A program made the translations under genes and the position numbers. Source: Bidens hawaiensis (Eukaryota; Streptophyta; Magnoliopsida; Asterales; Asteraceae). From it: a DNA stretch of 64,000 bases. Location: contig JAIQDT010004978.1 in NCBI GenBank assembly GCA_021521415.1, positions 62,001-126,000 of the forward strand, in the 5' to 3' direction. The notes below the pieces were generated by a model. The model did no database searches and was not told where the DNA came from. It was given only the letters and a program-made list of their open reading frames with translations. Positions 42,423 through 54,256 of the stretch are shown here, piece after piece. Each line of letters begins with the position of its first letter. Positions within the stretch are counted from its first letter, which is position 1.

Positions 42423-45400
42423 GAACAGCTATGGATGAATATCATTAGACCTTGGTATGTTGATAGTGGTTGTTCCAGGCACATGACAGGAGACATTTCC
42501 CAGCTGGACGATGTTCAAATATTTAATGGTGGGTATGTGTCCTTTGCGGGAGTAGAAAATGGGAAGATTACACAGAAGGGTACTGTAAGTAACGGTGTTC
42601 TGAAATTGGAAAATGTTAATTTTGTTCCAGAGTTGAAGCACAGTTTGTTGAGCGTGTCACAAATATGTGAGAATGGTTTTTCAACTCATTTTACTAAGAA
42701 AGAGTGTTTGATTTTGAAACCTGGTATCATCATACCAAAAGACTGGGTTCTTGTTCGATCACAAAGAAAAGATAATGCCTATGTGATCGACATGAACAAA
42801 AATGTTCCTGATGAAATAACCTGCTTGTTTTCAAAAGTGTCAGAACATAATGTCATGCTTTGGCATCGTCGTCTTGGTCATGCTAATTTAAAAAACTTTA
42901 ACCGTCTTGCTAAAAATGATTTGGTACGTGGATTACCCATTAAAGATTTTGTTACTATTGAAAAATGTGTGGCTTGTGCCTTGGGTAAACATCATCGAAA
43001 AACTCATAAGCCAAAATTGATTAATACCATTTCATCAGTTTTTCAACTGCTACATATGGACCTTTTTGGTCCGGTTCATGTTTTGAGTCTTTCTCGCATT
43101 TCTTGTTATCTCGTTATTACTTATGACTACTCGCGTTTTACTTGGGTGTTTTTTTTGTCAAATAAGAGTGAAACTGCAGAACTGATCAAGAGATTTGTAG
43201 TGCTTATGGAAAATCAACTGAATCTGAAGCTGAAGGGAATTCACTGTGACAATGGTAAGGAATTCAAGAATGTTTCATTGAATTATTTTTGTTCAGAGAG
43301 GGGGTACTTCGTCAGTACAGTTCAGCTCGCACACCGCAACAGAATGGTGTGGATGAAAGGAGAAACAAGACTCTTATCGAGGCAGCGAGGACCATGGTGT
43401 GTGATTCTAAACTACCATTATTCTTCTGGGCAGAAGCTATTAATACGGCATGCTATGTTCAGAATCGGGTAATAATCAACAAGTCTCAAATGAAAACTCC
43501 ATATGAGATTGTCTATGGTCATAAGGCCACAGTTTCACATTTCAGAGCGTTTGGTTGCCCATGTACTCTACTAAATCTTGAGTCAACTCCAAAATTTGGG
43601 GACAAAGCTGATGACTGTTACTTCGTTGGTTATGCTGGTCGTACTGCCTACAGAGTTTACAATAAGTTAACCAAGCAAATTTTGGAATCATATGATGTTC
43701 GTTGGTTGGAAGAAAACGAGACCGATGCCCGTGTTGGTTATGACTGGCTGTTCGATTACAATGAACTCTTCAAACCATTCAATGTACTTCCAGTTATCAA
43801 CACAGAAACATCAGGTGGGAATACCGTAGATGCTGAGAAAGAAGACCTACATGTAGTATCTCACATATCTCCAATTCTGGATGATGATCTCACAGAGCCA
43901 CTTGATGTCACCCTGCCCATCTCCGTTAATCAACCAGAAGAAGTTACTGAAAGTGTGTCTTCAACTTCTTCAGAAAATGCTCCAATAGTTGAGGGGGAGA
44001 GTCCTATTCGTCAAATTTTCGGGAGCACTTTGTTTCCTGATGTCTTTCCAAATGAATACGTTGCCAACACCTCATATTCACATAGTACGGAGCTTCTGGA
44101 TGGAAGAATCCCCTAACTGAGATTGATAAGAATCTTTCAAACTTACCTTCTACGGGAGCTGTTCCCGAACAACCAATTCCATCAAGAACTCAACGAAATC
44201 ATCCAATTGAAAATGTCATAGGTCCTCTTGAAACAGGCGTGTCTAACAGGAGTCAGACAGGACATATAAACAGTAGCTTGTTTTCCTATTTTATTTCTCA
44301 AATTAAGCCGAAATCGGTTGAAATGGCTCCTCAGGAACCAAGCTGGGTAGACGCTATGCATGAAGAATTAAATCAATTCGATAAATTGAAAGTTTGGAGA
44401 TTGGTTGAGTTTCCGAAAGGTAAGAAAGCACTAGATACGAGATGAGTTTTCCGAAATAAGCAAGATGACACAGGGTTTATTGTTAGAAACAAGGCACGAT
44501 TAGTCGTTCGTGGTTTTCGTCAGGTTGAAGACTTAGATTACACCAAAGTCTATGCTCCTGTAGCTAAACTTGAGGTCATTCGGATTTTTCTGGCTTATGC
44601 GTCATTCATGGGCTTCACGGTGTATCAGAAGGATATTAAGACCGCGTTTTCGTATGGAAAAGTTAAAGAAGAGCTTTACGTGGACCAGCCACCGGGGTTT
44701 GTAGACTCTAAGAATCCCACTCATGTCTACAAGTTAGATAAAATGTTGTATGGGCTTCATCAGGCTCCTCGGGCGTGGTATGCTACGTTGACGGCTCATC
44801 TTCTAGGCCATGGTTATAAACGAGGGACCATTGATCAAACTCTGTTTCTTAAAACTGTCGGTAAAAATTTGATTCTGGTTCAGATTTACGTGGTTGACAT
44901 TATTTTTGGGTCTACTAGTCCTGCATTGTGCTATGAATTTGAAGAAGTGATGAAGAACAGGTTTGAAATGAGCTCGTTGGGGGAAATGACAATGTTTTTG
45001 GGGTTGCAGGTTCGTCAGAGTTCGACGGGAATTTTGCTGCATCAAGGGAAGTATGTTGAAGATATGCTAGCTAAATTTGAATTTCAAGATTCCAAGAGTG
45101 CTATCACTCTTATGGCAGAAAGGCCTCTTCTGTCGTCTGATCCTGAAGGGAGTCCCGTAGATCAAACGTACTATCGATCGATGATTGGGGTCTCTGATGT
45201 ATCTCGCCAGTCATCCGGATATCATGTTCGCTATCTGTCAATGCGCCCGCTTCCAGGCTAACCCTAAACTTTCTCATTTAATTGCTGTTAAACGTATTTT
45301 TAGATATCTGAAGGGACAACCGAAGTTAGGTCTTTGGTATCCCAAAAACTCAAACAAAAACTCAAATTTTGATTTTTATGCCTTTGCTGATAGCAATTAT

Positions 45401-45839
45401 GGTGGAGATGACATTGACTAGAAATCCACATCTGTCGGCTGCCAGTTTTCAGGCGATCGTCTCATCTCCTGGCAATGCAAGAAGCAACAAACGGTATCCA
45501 CATCTACTACAGAGGCTGAATATGTTGCTGCGTCAGCCTGCTGTTCACAGGTCACCTGGACGCAAAATCAATTGCTGGATTACGGTTTGAATTTATTGAG
45601 ACTCCTATCTTTTGTGATAATGATGTTGGCATTGCAATAGTTAAGAATCCGGTTCAACACTCAGAAACCAAGCACGATATTAAAATACATTTTATTCGAG
45701 ACTATTACGACCAAAAATTGATTCATCTTGAGCAAGTTCACACTGATAACAACGTGGCGGACTTATTCACAAAACCGATCGGAACAGCCAAATATAATGT
45801 GCTTGTGAGTTTTCTTAAAATTCTATGTTTCGAGGATTG
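42423..45839 (+). pseudogene. pol: Element D pol pseudogene
   Basis: It opens after GCAG (42419-42422) in phase with protease YVDSGCSRHMTG. Next come the HHCC region (WHRRLGHANL ... CVACALGKH), integrase HMDLFGPVH and CDNGKEF, RT QKDIKTAF and [13 protein letters not shown], and RNase H. Lesions include a frameshift near 43290, a stop at ~44114, a stop at 44443, a frameshift near 45190 and others near 45400-45600. The RT catalytic box reads YVVD (44887-44898) instead of YVDD, so a metal-binding Asp is lost. The frame ends at about 45839. Confidence 0.88.
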
Positions 45840-46640
45840 AGTCTTTTTGAGAATAAATTTGTACATATTTTATAAGTTGAAGGGACATGTATTATCATTT
45901 GTGTTTGGTCCTGTTAACCACTTATGGTCATACGAGATAGTCATTTACCTGAAAACTAAGAGTGACCGGGGTGATTGAGTTTTAAACTGTCTTTTGGGAA
46001 ATGATATGATTATTCAGTTAACTGCTTTATAAAGCTTCAAAACATTTTTCAAATGAAAATTGATCCAACCATTGGAAAATGATAGAATTTTTTTTTTGTG
46101 CATAACGGGTGAAGTTATTAAGCTTAAAAGGCTCTAGAACAGTCATTGATTTATATGGTTGCTTTCCATGATGTGTAAAAGTTGAAGTGATATAAACTAA
46201 ATATGTTAAACTTACTGTGGAGAGTCATTTTGAATAAATGTGCATGTCTCCATATAGATCTCTCCGAAGGATAGGCAGAAAAGCAATTACCCAGTCATAC
46301 ACGAGCCCGTTAATGTCTTGATCACCAAAAATATTGTGCTATTATGTGTATTATTATTAAAAAAATTATTATAAGTATGTATATAATTTGTGCTGTTAAA
46401 AACTTGGTCTTTCAAAAGCTTAAAGGGTCAAACTAGAACTACAAGAGTGGGGCATTCAAATAAGTCCTAAACACTCTGAATGAATGGCATTTAAGTCCAA
46501 CGTTCAACCTTAAAGCTTAAAATTTTTATTGATTTCTATAAATTTTTCGATCAAGCACTAGGGGGTTGGAGTCAATTTGGGGTGATATGGGGAAAGCCAA
46601 ATACGCTTTGAGAAGAGATAGGAGGCATCACAAGTCCATA
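45840..46640 (+). other. Conserved pol-ORF3 intergenic region (element D copy)
   Basis: Aligned by eye to B: block 3 at ~46111-46150, block 1 at ~46265-46325 and block 2 at ~46571-46632, in the same order and at similar spacing. The words gaaggataggcagaaaagca and gccaaatacgctttgaga are identical or nearly so in B. The rest of the spacer to 47090 is non-coding. Confidence 0.6.
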
Positions 46641-47092
46641 AGTGATGCCCATCTAAGCTTTGTTCCCAACTGAACCTAATTCATATCACTGATGCAATGA
46701 AAATCATGCTAAGTCCGTTATACCTGCTATCAACCTGTTTCTTTATGTCATAATCACGCTGAACATGAATCCTTGTGAAAGTGCCTTAATCAATAAGATT
46801 CCATGTTCGGATCTTTTCATAAAGGCAGCAAGTTTATCAAAAACTGAAATTTGATCCCAATATTCTGTTAAATTACTAGAAGACTAGTGTTTCGTGTTAT
46901 TTTTGTTTATTTTATTTTGTTCATTTTTGTTTTCATCTCAAAACCACTCTCCTCGAAACAAGTGTTAAATATGAGCTATTAAACTCTTTTGGGCTTTGAG
47001 TTTATTATAACGTGGTGTTTGGTATTGGGTCGTGCTTAAGTTTGGGCTGGTCTGGTTAAGTTTATTTGGGTTCTCGGCCCACCAGGGTTAGG

Positions 47093-47102
47093 CTATATAA
47101 AG
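47093..47102 (+). promoter_or_regulatory. TATA box of a probable internal ORF3 promoter (element D)
   Basis: ggctatataaagcc is a textbook plant TATA box about 770 bp upstream of the ORF3 ATG, at the place equivalent to those in A and B. A candidate splice acceptor (ttggtttgttgcag, ending 47860) lies 2 nt before the ATG. Confidence 0.6.
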
Positions 47103-47464
47103 CCTTGGATCTGGCATTATTGTTATTACTCTTAATTCACCTTCATAATTTCTCTCTCCAGCCGAAAACATCAGTCTCTTAGTATACTAATCAATTTGCT
47201 CGTATCTTAATCTCCTTGTGTTCAATAACATATAAAAGATGGACAGATAATGTGTTTGAGGGTGTGATAGTTAGATTGTGTATTAGATAATGGCTCGGGT
47301 CCGTGTTGGACGTTTGATACAGAGAACTCCTATTGTTTTGAACATTTGCCATTGTTGGGACCCTAAGAGTTTTTGAAGGTCACATCCATGGCGATTTTGG
47401 TCTTTTTTGGAGAAGACGACATGAAATTCTAGGCAGAATTCAAAGGGTTTTTATTTTCAGTCTG

Positions 47465-47705
47465 TCTGACCGAAAACCTTTGGTCAAACCAAGAGTTCTT
47501 GGTTGACTCTTGTTGACCGAGATCTCTCTTGTTGACCGAGAACTCATTGTTCTCGTTATATTGGATAGAGAGCTCACAGTTTGACTGAGAACCAATGTTC
47601 TCGGTAGGACTGGACAGAAATTATGATCTGTTGTCCGTAAACTCCCATATTTGACCGAAATCCACCTGTGTGGGCAGAAAACTCAAATTTTAGACCGAAA
47701 TTCAG
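47465..47705 (+). repeat. Repeat cluster in the ORF3 leader of element D
   Basis: ttgaccgaga, gttctcgg, ggttgac and gaccgaaa words recur in both orientations (for example cttgttgaccgagatctctc followed by cttgttgaccgagaactcat). The position matches the ORF3-leader clusters of A and B, but the core sequence differs. It is looser than in A and B, which fits the age of D. Confidence 0.65.
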
Positions 47706-47862
47706 TATAAAAACATTATTATTTTTTTATCTATGGTCCCTCTAATATGCTTTTGTCACAATTGGTCCTAAATGTTTGAGAAATTAACAATTGTGCCCTT
47801 AAGCTTATGATTATTATTCAAGTCATCTAAATATTTGCAAACTTGATTGGTTTGTTGCAGTA

Positions 47863-50800
47863 ATGGCTTATCAGGCTCCTTTAAAGTTTGTTGATACTCA
47901 CAATATAGCTGGATATCTATTTGATCCACCACTAACTCACAAGGAGTTCAAGTCTATGATCGTTGTCTCAACACCTGTCGGATTTTTCACTCTTTACGAG
48001 AAACTCCTATCATTTGCAAGAAGATGATCACCAAATTCTGGAACAACGCTTCGATCAACCAACGAGGAGTAGTGGGCTATTTCAATAGACTCTAAAGTGC
48101 AAAAGAAGCCAGTCGTCATCACAAAAGCCATCATACGCGAGGTTCTTTTATTTGGGGATCAACCTGATTACCCAACGAAATACAGGACTGTTGCTGTTTT
48201 TGAGGTTCTAAAAAGAATGGGTTACGAGGGATCCTATCCTCCTACAATCAAGAAGCTATTTCATCCGTACTGGAGGTTTTTAATACACACTTTTTTTATG
48301 TGTGTGTCGGGACGAAAAGGAGGACCCGATGAAATTAGCCACACTCAGATGTCGGCTGTAGTTGCTCTGATCATGGATTGGAATTACAACTATTCCAAGT
48401 TCATTTTTGATGAGATGATGAGCAATCTGAAGGGAAAGAAGGAAGAGATGTTTCTCATGTATCCTCAGTTCTTATAGATGATCTTTGATTCACATTACAC
48501 TGATCTTGCTAAATCTGTAAAGACGCTGGATATGAAGTCGATGGGACCCAACACCTTTGGGTTGATGAAGCAGTCAAGGAAAGGGTCAAAGATTGTCTAT
48601 TAGGGCCTTCATGAGCTAGTTAAGCTTGGCCATTTTGCTGAAACAGAGACTGTACCAGTTAAGGCTCATGTTGCTGCAGAGCATGTGGCGCCAGTTCAAA
48701 GGCGTACTGCTACACTTGAGATCAGTTCTGATGATGAAGATGAGGAGACCAATGTACAACATATAGAGTCTGAACACCTTGAAACGGAGACTGCTACGTA
48801 TGCTGAACAGTTACAAGTTTTTGAGAAGTTCAAAGAATTACTTCAGTCATCTGCTTAGAAGCCTCCTCATACAGTTGCTAAAAATCAAGATGAAGACATT
48901 CCAGAAGTAACAGACGTTGATCTTATTCCACGCAAAAGAAGAAAGAAAGATCCAAGACCAGGCGTTCTGATTTCTGAAAAAACAACAACAACAACAACAA
49001 TAAGCCAACAGTAACAACATGAGTCGGAAGTTCCTAAGACTCATGTTGATACAAGTCCATCCACTACTGGACCTCTGTCTCAAGAGCAAATTTTTGACGA
49101 CATTGCTCGTGAGTTTGATTTTTAGGCCAATATCCCACATACTGATGCCCCATCTGGATCATTTGACCCAATCAATCAGGTTCAGTCAAGCTCTAGTGCC
49201 TCCGATAAGATTGCTCAGATTCTCTCTATGCAAGAGACTTATTTGCAGAACAAAGGTAAGGGGATCATACTTGAAGATGCTCTCCTGGACGTACAAGCTT
49301 TACAACGTCGAGTCTTTGAGCTTGAACAAGACTCAGTTGTCAAAGATGTACGTATTCAAGAACTTGAAGCTAGTAACTCTGAAAAAGATTCCAAGATTAA
49401 AGAGCTTCGGTCCAGCTCCAGCATGGGAGGATTAACTGCTATGTACCTAGACCTCCAACAAAAACTTATTCACAAGTTTGGAGATGAATTCAAGAGTAGT
49501 GATGACGTAACGTCTAGGACACCTCCAGTTGATCAAGGTGGCAGTTCCAGTAGTCGTCCAACTACCAACATAGATGAATATGAGACACTGGAACAATATA
49601 GGGATGAGATCAGTACCGTACCTGTACCTATACCCATACCTGTACCCGAAAGTACCCGTACCTAAAATCAGTAAATCTTGGTACCCATACCCGTACCCGA
49701 ATTATATGGTACGGGTACAGGTACATGTACAAGTACGGGTAAAGGTACTTTGGGTACGGTACTCGATTTAGTACCTCTTTGTTCTTTTTTTAAAAAAAAA
49801 CTCCACTAAACTAGGTATCGGTAACGCTACGATACGACAATCAATTATCTATACTACCAAAACCGTAATACCGCAACCAAAACATAATACCAAAACTAAA
49901 TGTGAAATAAATCAGCCATAATATAAAATCCATTCCCTTTCCTTTTCTCAGTTTATTGCTTCCTCAATTTCTATAGAAAAACATGAGGAAAGTTAATACA
50001 TGTTATTTAATTATATACACAATTACACATATACGTTCTAATGAAATAAAAATATACGAATACACAATATATGAATATACACATATAAATTGACAATGAA
50101 CTTATTCAAGTTTTGAAAATCCCATTTGCTAAGTCATAAGTGTTGGAAACCTAATAAAAACCCTTACATATTCTAAACAGGTACTAGAACCCGTTATACC
50201 CGTACTTGTACCCGTACCTGTACCCGAAATTACCTGTACCTATAATCAGTAAATTTGTGTACCCATACCCGTACCCAAAAGACATGTATAGGTGTAGGTA
50301 CGGGTACGAATACGAGTACTAAACAGGTACGGTTACGGGTATTTTGGAAAAAAAAAGCTCATCCCTAGAACAATATATGTCTGCACCCCAATGACAAGTG
50401 AGAAATCGGATCACATCTAGAAAAAGATCCTCATAATGAAGAATTCTAATCAAAACGTTGAATCGTCCGATCATCCAGACAGGTTCATTGTCACCTTTCA
50501 AAAGAGATTCTCAGAAAATATGGTGATCACTCTAGAGTCATGTCATGGGGTTTTGATGCCGAACAGAACATGTGGTGGGTTAAACGAAAGTCTGGGAATA
50601 CTGAGTACTATAAGAAAATGAAAGACTTCGGATCTTGGACGAGGGTAGATCTAAGCGACATGATCAACGCCCCATTCAACAACCCAACTCATGATAAGTG
50701 GGCTACTGACTTCTGGAACTTTCTACGACGTCAAGTTTATACTGGGTTCCCAAACATGAAGACTGTTGATTCATTTTTGAAGAAGGCTAAAGGGGTTAGA

Positions 50801-51175
50801 GATCCAAGGACAGGAAAGACCATGGTAAATGTTATGTGGCCTGCTACAAATAAGGCTACTCGTATTCCTGTGCCTAATGCCATCCCGGATGGTACCCTGG
50901 ATAATATGAGGTTCTGGTTATTTAATAGTGAAACTTCTACCGTTGTCGTACGTCTACAAAAGGGCAAAGGGCAGTTCAGGTTTGTTGATCCAAGAGACTT
51001 GCTCAAATTTGGAGAAAGAGACATTAAGACACTCAACACATTTCAAATCATTGCTGACCCAATATTTGAAGTGGCTGCAAAGGAATACACAAGTATGGCA
51101 GTTTCTATTATCAGAACTAAATATTGGGCATCTGGTTTAAAGGATGCGGATATCGATTACATGGAGCATGATTAA
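47863..51175 (+). pseudogene. ORF3 of element D (broken, with a hAT insert)
   Basis: It starts ATG GCT TAT CAG (MAYQAPLKFVDTHNI) at 47863, 2 nt after GCAG. The conserved N-terminal module includes SGRKGG (48307-48324) and MYPQFL just before a stop at 48475. Further stops occur near 48013, 48600, 48856, 49012 and 49123. A basic NLS-like patch (PRKRRKK, ~48930) is kept. The hAT element at 49599-50367 splits the coiled-coil region. The C-terminal module (50540-51175, WWVKRKSGNTEYYKK ... FRFVDPRDLL) is open to the stop. This diverged homologue shows which parts of ORF3 are conserved. Confidence 0.82.
49599..50367. mobile_element. Non-autonomous hAT (Ac-type) element, 769 bp
   Basis: Terminal inverted repeats tagggatgag / ctcatcccta and an exact 8-bp target duplication gaacaata (49591-49598 and 50368-50375) identify an Ac-like hAT element. 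There is no transposase frame. Both ends carry arrays of gtaccc/gggtac words (49613-49760 and 50185-50340), as expected for subterminal transposase-binding repeats. It sits in ORF3 of D and divides it cleanly. Confidence 0.92.
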
Positions 51176-51188
51176 GAACGAAGCTACA

Positions 51189-51203
51189 AACCAAGGGGGA
51201 GAT
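51189..51203 (+). promoter_or_regulatory. Polypurine tract of element D
   Basis: aaaccaagggggagat lies directly before the 3' LTR and closely resembles the tract of B (aaggggga core). Confidence 0.75.
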
Positions 51204-51523
51204 TGTTGGGTCTATATTAGTGGTTTGTACTTAGTTCCATGTGAGTTAGCCTTGGTTTTGGGTTATGTATGTAAACCAAGATCCTTAGTGATCTCGGTGT
51301 GCTTGGGCTTTGTTGGGCTAAGCTGTTTGTCTTCCCTATATATATATAGATTACATGTATGGGTTCTGGCTAGCCGTTCACTTTGTTATTGTTGAACGAG
51401 TATTGTAATTGCTTAAGTATCAGACGTTTAATATTTTACGTATGTTTTGAAGTATTTTTTATGTGATTTACTTGTTCTTGTCTATTATCTTGAATCATCT
51501 CATGTTAGAATTCCGCACTAACA
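51204..51523 (+). repeat. Element D 3' LTR (320 bp)
   Basis: It begins tgttgggtctat and ends ccgcactaaca, with a ctatatatatatag TATA box at 51336-51349. The first LTR is not in the window, so the right edge is set by the TG...CA rule and by resumption of unrelated sequence. Confidence 0.7.
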
Positions 51524-51794
51524 TAGAGATAGTTGATATCATATTGAAAGATCCGTCTACGGGACTTACAGTAGTCATCCTTCGCGGGGGAGGGAAACAA
51601 CACATCAAATGTATACGAGGATCAATTGTCGTACCAATCATAGCCATAACAACCTTATGGTCAGCCCTCGTACCACTAAACAGAAAATCCGGTATTATAG
51701 TACTCAACCTTCGTACAAGTTTCCCGTAGAAAGGCGTATTATAGTCCCCAGCCTCCATACCACTTACCAGTAGAGGAGCCGTACCAGGCACAAG

Positions 51795-52450
51795 CATAAC
51801 TAAATTACATTCGCGACACCCTTCTAGAGACTGACGGCTCAGACAACGAGTCCTCCGTACTTTTATTTGGTTACAAAGCTGATGATGATTACGTACGCGA
51901 GGCGACGATTTCATATAAAACGGGTAATGTACGACATTATGTTTTGTTTTATTTATTTATTATTTTTTGAACATGTTTTTAGTATGACCTTATAATTGTT
52001 TCAGGATTTTAGTTATCGTGAGGAGTTAGAGGAATGGGCAAATAAAAAAGGACGAGATCATGGGTGTGTTATTGTAGTCCAACGGTATAGCAAAATGGTG
52101 TGGACCTTGCATGAAATTACGGTAGGGAACCGAACTTAAGGCTAGATTCACCCATACCAGGAGTATAAAAAAATGTTGTCCATTTAACCTCGTTGAGAGG
52201 TGCGATGGGCGAGGTGATTCTTGGAAGCTGGATGTAGTAAACAAGACACATAACCAGGATCCCGTTGGATTTGAAGCAGGGCACGCGTAACTTAGGAAAA
52301 TGTCTGAATGGGAATTTTATTTGGTTGCGACGTTACACCGGCATGTGTGAAGCCGAAGAAAATTCATACGCTCGTACGTGAATAGTTTCCCGATCGCAGG
52401 TTTATTAGGAAAGGCATATACAATGCGATAAGGAAGATAAAAGATCACAA
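51795..52450 (+). pseudogene. FAR1/MULE transposase-like pseudogene fragment
   Basis: A first piece (ETDGSDNESSVLLFGYKADDD, ~51826-51918) is followed by an intron-like gtaatg ... gtttcag (about 51923-52004). The second piece reads YREELEEWANKKGRDHG, then in shifted frames CCPFNL, WKLDVVNKTHNQDP, GHA and VKPKKIHTL...IRKGIYNAI. This order (FAR1 zinc-binding domain, W-x-L-x-V-x-x-x-HNH-like region, then a PKxI...IYNA stretch) is typical of plant FAR1-related and MULE transposases. Several frameshifts and stops show it is dead, and the C-terminal transposase core is absent. Confidence 0.6.
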
Positions 52451-52883
52451 CTAAACTGATGATACCTTCTTAATTTTACTATTTAAAATGAATGTTTATA
52501 ATATTTATTAAAGTTTTTTAAAACCCAATCCAGGTACTTTAAAACTTTCTGCAAAATAATGGGTTCATGTAGCACACCTGGGAGAATCCTTCCACCAATA
52601 GGATGGGGGATATTTTCTTCTGTCATGATAAGTCGTATATAATGTGGTGTGCATTCCACCATGTGTTTTTGATTGACATGACATAGAATACCAACATGTA
52701 TAATTGGCTGTTTGTTCTGTGTGTTGGTGTGACATCAAAATGAAGTCGTTCTGTATTGTAAACATAGTTATATCTAGGGAATGACAATAGAACTTCACAT
52801 GGGTCCTTAAGAAAGTTAAAGGTATCGCCAAGGGTTGTATCGATCCGTGCGTTATAGTCACAGACAGGGACATAGCCTGATAA
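52451..52883. other. Flanking sequence split by element F, unrecognised
   Basis: This is AT-rich DNA, followed by a region (52565-52883) that is open on the minus strand for about 95-100 codons in two frames. With F removed it would continue at 61484. I do not recognise the product. It may be an antisense gene scrap or chance. Confidence 0.3.
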
Positions 52884-53882
52884 TGTTGGAAAACCATATG
52901 CCCGAGACACATAATTAGGTTAATGTGGCTAGTTGTGTTTGATCCAAGTCGGGTCATACCCAATAACGAGTTAGACACACACCAATTATGTATTTGTTAA
53001 GATAAGATCTATGAGACAAATACAGAACACGATACATTCAGAAAATCGGGTTTCTGAATACTTACTTGAAAGTGTTAAATAAATTAATTGGTTAATTTAT
53101 TTATTCAAATAATTATTATTGGAATGATTATTTAACTATGTGTTCTTTTATAAAATGGTTTATAAAAGATGGGGTGTTTATATATTTTATAAAGTATAAA
53201 ATAAATAAAAAAAAATAATAAATAAATAAATAAATATATTTGGGGCCGGTTTTGGGTGGGCCCCACACCCCATGATTTTGGTCAATATCTTGTCATGCAT
53301 TTGGTATGGGTTAAGTGACCAAAATACCTAACATCATGTTTGGATTTGATGGAGTAATGATAAAAAGAAAAAGATCAAGATCATAAGTAACTTTCAAGTA
53401 AATAAAAACCACACCACTCTTTCTTTTCTTTCTTCTTGTTATCGGCCAAACAAAAAGGAAGAGGCTCGGGTCTCGGTTTTTGGTGTTCAAGCTCCCTAAC
53501 ATAGCTCGGTGTGTGTTGGAGGCTCGGGGTATATTCCGTTTGAGGATTTTCCTTTGAAAGTCTAGCATCAACATCATCATCTTCTTCAACCATCAACTAC
53601 ATCTCTTAAAGGTTTAAGAATGTAAGTTTTACAAGCTTTGATAGTTTAGTTTTTCCGTATTACTTGATCCTTGCCTCGGGTTTCTAACATATAGATTATT
53701 GGTAATCTTATGACATGAATAAACTAGGTTGTTCATGAACACATATCATATAAACTTGTAATATATATATATATATATATACATTTGGATAGATATGTTT
53801 AGTTTGTAAATATCACGCTTCCGCCTTAATTGTGACTAGTTAAATGGTTAACTAAGTATATATTATCCATAGAAACCCAACA
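52884..53882 (+). repeat. Element F 5' LTR (999 bp)
   Basis: It begins tgttggaaaaccatatg and ends agaaacccaaca, and is repeated at 60478-61478. Small frames inside occur identically in both LTRs and have no coding character. An (AT)n tract lies near 53760-53780. Confidence 0.93.
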
Positions 53883-53884
53883 AA

Positions 53885-53901
53885 TGGTATCAGAGCCGGG
53901 A
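53885..53901 (+). promoter_or_regulatory. Primer-binding site of element F (initiator tRNA-Met type)
   Basis: tggtatcagagccggga begins 2 nt after the LTR, complementary to the initiator tRNA-Met 3' end. Confidence 0.93.
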
Positions 53902-54063
53902 TACGGGAAACTAAGCTTCGGGTTTTCGGTTTTATATTTTTCCCCTTGAAAGATTTTATACAAAAATAAACATGCATGATTTTTTTTTTTGTATTTAATC
54001 TTGTTATTATTTTTGGCTTTGTTCAAAAAAAAAAAAAAAAAAAAAAATATAAAACCGAGTTCA

Positions 54064-54256
54064 TGGGCCGAAGCCCAATTCGGATGTGATTGGGCCGAAG
54101 CCCACTTCTTTAGGTTAATGGGTTAACCGAGAAGAAAAATAAAGGAGGGAAGAAAGTTAAATGGGCCGAAGCCCATTTTGGTTAAATGGGCCGAAGCCCA
54201 TTAGACTTTTCATTGGGCCGAAGCCCATGTGTTTTGCACATGTGGGCCGAAGCCCA
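54064..54256 (+). repeat. Six perfect tgggccgaagccca hairpin units in the leader of element F
   Basis: The 14-mer occurs exactly at 54064, 54091, 54162, 54187, 54214 and 54243. Each is a 5-bp stem (tgggc/gccca) closing a cgaa loop. Looser gggcc and aagccca words continue to about 54300 and again at 54585-54715. Possible roles are RNA hairpins near the PBS (packaging or dimerisation) or DNA sites, since TGGGCC resembles plant site-II promoter elements. Confidence 0.9.

Larger units (their letters stand above)
41511..51523 (+). mobile_element. Element D: old SIRE/Maximus-like Copia element, 5' end missing
   Basis: Plus-strand order: gag tail, protease, integrase, RT, RNase H, conserved spacer, TATA box, ORF3, polypurine tract, 3' LTR (51204-51523). 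It is related to A and B but diverged, and full of stops and frameshifts. Its 5' LTR and gag start are absent because E (with A inside) broke gag at 41511; they should lie left of the window. A hAT element sits in its ORF3. tagag (51524-51528) is the probable right-hand target copy. Confidence 0.85.

Noticed and set aside
53311..53596. Small minus-strand frames repeated at 60901-61186
   Set aside because: They occur in both LTRs of element F and are copies of non-coding LTR sequence.
53885..53901. tggtatcagagcc words as possible tRNA genes
   Set aside because: They are primer-binding sites 2-5 nt inside LTR ends and no cloverleaf surrounds them.
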